Positions 6,321-8,423 of a stretch of DNA of 8,423 nucleotides are shown here, piece by piece (position 1 is the first letter of the stretch; each line of letters opens with the position of its first letter). Made by a program: the position numbers and the translations under genes. The notes below the pieces were generated by a model. The model was given only the letters and a program-made list of their open reading frames with translations. It was not told the origin of the DNA and made no database searches. This stretch comes from a bacterium (GTDB lineage: Bacteria; Patescibacteria; Microgenomatia; Levybacterales; UBA12049), in NCBI GenBank assembly GCA_021825955.1, contig JAKAEH010000023.1, positions 1-8,423 of the forward strand. Direction: 5' to 3'.

Positions 6321-6890
6321 CTACTTTTCTTTTGAAAGTTTGGACTCGTCCGGTCCTTTTTGTCCGACATACTTTGCAGATTTTTTCTTATAATACGGCA
6401 CATCTGCTGGAGAAGAAAGTTGTTCAAAAGATATAGAACAGATTCTCATATCGGTATAAAGTGCAACGGGCATTTTACCCATATTTGCAAGCTCCAAAGT
6501 TATATGACCCCTGAATCCGCATTCTATATTTGCCGCAGTTGAATGGATTACAACTCCAAGTCTTCCGATACTGGACCTTCCTTCCAGTCTTCCTGTTAAG
6601 TCATCTGGAACTTCTATATACTCTACTGTTGATGCCAAAACAAAATCTCCGGGTTGGATTATGAAAGGCTCTTTATTTTTTATTCTTATTTCCCTTGTTA
6701 CTTCGTCTGAAATGCTTTTTTTAAAAGGGTCTATATATGGATGGCGGCTATGCTCAAAAACCCTGAAGATGTTTCCAAGACGAAGATCAATAGAACAAGA
6801 ACCAAGTTGGGTTTTCAAGTCTATAGCGGGTTTTATTTTTATTTTTCCCTTTTTTAAGGCTATTTTTAAATCTTTATCGGACAAAACCAT
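6321..6890 (-). CDS. dcd: dCTP deaminase
   Basis: Dcd deaminates dCTP to dUTP, which dut turns into dUMP for ThyA. The 189-aa protein is full length. Landmarks: LGSCSIDLRLGN (29-40), LEGRSSIGRLGVVIHSTAA (102-120) with Arg105, Ser106, Ser107 and Arg110, GFRGHITLELAN (125-136) with catalytic Glu133, and the C-terminal AKYVGQKGPDESKLS that closes over the nucleotide. The segment usually written as A-G-[FW]-I-D-P-G-F reads AANIECGF here, so the Asp-Pro pair is Glu-Cys (123-124). The tail resembles the bifunctional dCTP deaminase/dUTPases (for example mycobacterial), but a separate dut is present, so mono- or bifunctionality is open. It ends 1 nt from the small plus-strand gene and starts 51 nt after the carbonic-anhydrase-like gene. 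No convincing promoter was found directly upstream. Confidence 0.95.
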   Translation of the reverse strand: MVLSDKDLKIALKKGKIKIKPAIDLKTQLGSCSIDLRLGNIFRVFEHSRHPYIDPFKKSISDEVTREIRIKNKEPFIIQPGDFVLASTVEYIEVPDDLTGRLEGRSSIGRLGVVIHSTAANIECGFRGHITLELANMGKMPVALYTDMRICSISFEQLSSPADVPYYKKKSAKYVGQKGPDESKLSKEK

Positions 6891-6916
6891 AATAAATCTT
6901 TGGTAAGTTTAACATC

Positions 6917-6937
6917 AAAAAAACTCTTTTTAAAGAG
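6917..6937 (-). terminator. Weak rho-independent terminator after the carbonic-anhydrase-like gene
   Basis: On the minus strand CTCTTT-AA-AAAGAG (6924-6937, realistically a 5-bp stem with a 4-nt loop) is followed by seven U residues (6917-6923). It starts 4 nt beyond the stop at 6942. The stem is short and AU-rich, so termination may be partial and allow read-through into dcd. Confidence 0.55.
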
Positions 6938-6941
6938 GCAG

Positions 6942-7337
6942 TTAAAGATTTTTTACTAACCATTTATTGTTTTCTTTTACTACAAAAACAGGCTTTACTT
7001 CCAAACCTTGCACAATAGAGCAAATAATTTTTGCACCAGCTAATACATTTTCCTTGTGAAGATTATCTTCAACAGGATTTCCCGCACAATCCCGATGACC
7101 ATGAACAACTATTCCTTTACTGTGATGTTTTTCTACGGAAATTAATACTTTTTTCTTTATACCCTCTAATAGCTCTAAAGAAGGGTTATTAGTCAAAAGC
7201 CCTACTAAACCGGCCTCAGTTATGGTATCCGGGTATAAAGCTTGGTATCTTTTTTGTCCATACTTTGCAATAGCTTCTTGTACTCGTCCATCCATGCAAC
7301 CTATACTTGTAAAAAATGTTTCGTTTAAATCTGACAC
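6942..7337 (-). CDS. Beta-carbonic-anhydrase-like zinc protein
   Basis: The frame encodes a small putative carbonic-anhydrase-like protein. From GTG 7337 it is 131 aa. It has the zinc-site pattern of beta carbonic anhydrases: Cys14-x-Asp16-x-Arg18 in IGCMDGRVQEAI and His81-x-x-Cys84 in VVHGHRDCAGNP, with IVV preceding as the usual core strand. At 131 aa it is shorter than classical beta enzymes (about 200-220 aa) and resembles the short CxDGR/HxDCAGNP group, for which activity is often only putative. The frame is open upstream to ATG 7511, but that extension would cover the divergent promoter and the start of the next gene, and is hydrophobic and unlike the rest. GTG 7337 is preferred because TTGAAA-17-TATATT ends 7 nt before it. 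No Shine-Dalgarno. A short terminator follows. Confidence 0.8.
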   Translation of the reverse strand: MSDLNETFFTSIGCMDGRVQEAIAKYGQKRYQALYPDTITEAGLVGLLTNNPSLELLEGIKKKVLISVEKHHSKGIVVHGHRDCAGNPVEDNLHKENVLAGAKIICSIVQGLEVKPVFVVKENNKWLVKNL

Positions 7338-7344
7338 AAAAATA

Positions 7345-7373
7345 AATATACAGTAAGAAAATAATGTTTTCAA
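7345..7373 (-). promoter_or_regulatory. Promoter of the minus-strand carbonic-anhydrase-like gene
   Basis: On the minus strand TTGAAA (7368-7373, 5/6) and TATATT (7345-7350, 5/6) are exactly 17 nt apart. The -10 ends 7 nt before GTG 7337, so the mRNA is predicted to start at the GTG itself. The -35 is one arm of the inverted repeat shared with the divergent promoter. Confidence 0.65.
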
Positions 7374-7382
7374 GGATTGAAA
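7368..7382. repeat. Inverted repeat formed by two back-to-back -35 boxes
   Basis: TTTCAAGGATTGAAA is a perfect 6-bp inverted repeat with a GGA centre. Each arm is the -35 hexamer (TTGAAA) of one of the two divergent promoters. A dimeric regulator binding here would cover both -35 elements, but such a role is inference; the symmetry may arise simply because both promoters use the same hexamer. Confidence 0.7.
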
Positions 7383-7405
7383 TTTTAAAGCTAAATTGAT
7401 ATAAT
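7377..7405 (+). promoter_or_regulatory. Promoter of the plus-strand CSDSR gene
   Basis: TTGAAA (7377-7382, 5/6) and a perfect TATAAT (7400-7405) are separated by 17 nt. This is the best promoter in the window. The -10 ends 8 nt before ATG 7414, predicting a leader of zero to two bases. AGGA at 7408-7411 is only 2 nt from the ATG and too near to serve as a Shine-Dalgarno site. Confidence 0.75.
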
Positions 7406-7413
7406 ATAGGACT

Positions 7414-8423
7414 ATGCAAGAACAAGAAAAAAGACAACTTGGCGTTACAGCCGGTAGAGAAACATACATAAATTTTGAAAGAGTTTCTACAGAAACTCTT
7501 CTTGCCGACAATCAATCTATTGAGGCATATAAGAAAAGAGCCGAATGGGAACAAAACAGGGCCAGAAGAGAACTCACTCTTTTGGATACGTGTTCTGACT
7601 CAAGAATTGTAACTCCAAATCCAACACAAAGTGTTGTAATAAGATCAATCGCCGCAGGAAGAGACCTTGAACCCTTTAGTCCCCTTTTAAACCATCCTAG
7701 CGTTAAAGATATTCATATCCTGGGACATCATGCGGGAACAGAAGCCCTGGAAGGAGAACCACCAAAAGGATGCGGAGGATTAGCAGTTAGGGAAAAACAA
7801 CTTAACGGAAAACCTCCTATGTCTGGTGTTGAGAGGTGGGTCTCAAAATATGTGTGTCATTCTGACAGTCTTTTGGTTGCATTGGATAAAACAAGAGACG
7901 CTTTAAGATATACGGACAAAGACATTCTTCTTTCAACACAAGACCACTTAGATCATACGGTTTATCCAATGAGACTTATGAGAAACACTGATTTAGGATT
8001 AGAGAACTATGACCCGGCAAATGTATATAGGAACGGAATCCCTGTTTTACCGTCCGAACAAATTGATAATTCCCCTTTTGGGCAATATATAAAAAATTAC
8101 TACGAAAACCAATTTCCCGATCTGTATTTTTTTTCTGAACACAGCCGAAAAACTCAGGAAGTACAAAACCCACACTTGCTTTTAGTTACAACAAACATCA
8201 GACCACCCGAAGTTTGCTTACCTAATACAACAAGAAAGCCAAATTCTGTTTTTGTTGAAACACTTGCAAGGTTAAAAAATAGACAAATGGGAGATAGGGT
8301 TGAGATAAGAAAAAAAGATATTGAAGAGATTATTGATCAGGCACAATATCCGATATCTAATTTTCCAGATCTTTCTGCTGTTTATATCGAAACAGGAGAT
8401 TTAGAACAATCAAGAAGAGTTGC
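7414..8423 (+). CDS. Divergent beta-carbonic-anhydrase-like protein, partial (runs off the right edge)
   Basis: An open plus-strand frame runs from ATG 7414 to the window end with no stop; 336 residues are visible. Residues 54-124 resemble a beta-carbonic anhydrase core: LTLLDTCSDSRIVTP (Cys60, Asp62, Arg64), then TQSVVIRSIAAGRD like the usual V-V-R-N-A-G-N strand, then VKDIHILGHHAG (His105/His106). The canonical Cys two residues after the His is Gly; the next cysteine is Cys120 in KGCGGL, so about 13 residues are inserted between His and Cys. The remaining 210 residues are not recognised; they include a Cys/His-containing segment (VSKYVCHSDSL, 143-153) and a basic C-terminal region. Catalysis is uncertain; a structural or regulatory zinc protein is possible. 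It is divergent from the small carbonic-anhydrase-like gene with a shared promoter region. No signal peptide or membrane segment is visible. Confidence 0.75.
   Translation, partial: MQEQEKRQLGVTAGRETYINFERVSTETLLADNQSIEAYKKRAEWEQNRARRELTLLDTCSDSRIVTPNPTQSVVIRSIAAGRDLEPFSPLLNHPSVKDIHILGHHAGTEALEGEPPKGCGGLAVREKQLNGKPPMSGVERWVSKYVCHSDSLLVALDKTRDALRYTDKDILLSTQDHLDHTVYPMRLMRNTDLGLENYDPANVYRNGIPVLPSEQIDNSPFGQYIKNYYENQFPDLYFFSEHSRKTQEVQNPHLLLVTTNIRPPEVCLPNTTRKPNSVFVETLARLKNRQMGDRVEIRKKDIEEIIDQAQYPISNFPDLSAVYIETGDLEQSRRV

Noticed and set aside
6321..6890. Calling dcd a bifunctional dCTP deaminase/dUTPase
   Set aside because: The C-terminal tail is similar, but the decisive loop is altered and a complete separate dut is present; sequence alone does not settle it.
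7338..7511. A 58-codon N-terminal extension of the minus-strand carbonic-anhydrase-like protein, from ATG 7511
   Set aside because: It overlaps the first 98 nt of the divergent plus-strand gene and both promoters. It is hydrophobic and unlike the family, and the promoter geometry points to GTG 7337.
7216..7554. A 112-codon minus-strand open frame overlapping both carbonic-anhydrase-like genes
   Set aside because: Low-complexity, Phe/Ile/Cys-rich translation with no motif; it is antisense or out of frame to better supported genes.
7976..8173. A 65-codon minus-strand open frame within the plus-strand CSDSR gene
   Set aside because: It lies wholly inside a long coding frame on the other strand, with no motif or promoter support.
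1..8423. Alternative genetic code (UGA as Gly), as in some Patescibacteria
   Set aside because: TGA ends NUDIX, folA and tmk at the expected protein lengths, and the conserved enzymes read through without internal TGA.

Overview
The window is AT-rich and gene-dense. It uses the standard bacterial code: TGA is a real stop in at least three genes (NUDIX, folA, tmk). Proteins are compact and lysine-rich, intergenic gaps are short, and most starts lack a convincing Shine-Dalgarno site. This suits a small-genome bacterium of the Candidate Phyla Radiation/Patescibacteria type (for example a Microgenomates-like lineage), but that placement is inference. No rRNA, tRNA, CRISPR array or insertion sequence was recognised.

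Layout. Positions 1-6890 are almost entirely minus-strand. In transcription order (right to left) the recognisable genes are dcd (dCTP deaminase), tmk (thymidylate kinase), dut (dUTPase), thyA (thymidylate synthase), a NUDIX hydrolase, folA (dihydrofolate reductase) and glyA (serine hydroxymethyltransferase). Three unrecognised proteins are mixed in: 140 aa between folA and glyA, 197 aa just after glyA, and a partial one at the left edge. Together the known enzymes form a near-complete route dCTP -> dUTP -> dUMP -> dTMP -> dTDP plus the folate cycle (DHF -> THF -> methylene-THF) that ThyA consumes. tmk/dut and NUDIX/folA each overlap by ATGA. A short plus-strand gene (6009-6224) interrupts the run between dcd and tmk. 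It stops early but continues as a clean open frame after a -1 shift at a T TTA AAG heptamer.

The right end (6942-8423) holds two divergent genes. Both carry beta-carbonic-anhydrase-like zinc-site motifs: a 131-aa protein on the minus strand with intact CxDxR and HxxC, and a larger open-ended protein on the plus strand with CSDSR but a long insertion between the His and Cys motifs. Their promoters sit back to back. The two TTGAAA -35 boxes form a perfect inverted repeat with a 3-bp centre, and each -10 lies 7-8 nt from its start codon.

Several starts in the window (352, 2317, 2808, 7337, 7414) have a sigma70-like -10 box only 6-9 nt upstream of the start codon, implying leaderless or nearly leaderless mRNAs. 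This is the main regulatory theme of the region. The candidate -1 frameshift and the divergent carbonic-anhydrase-like pair are the other points most worth a second look.
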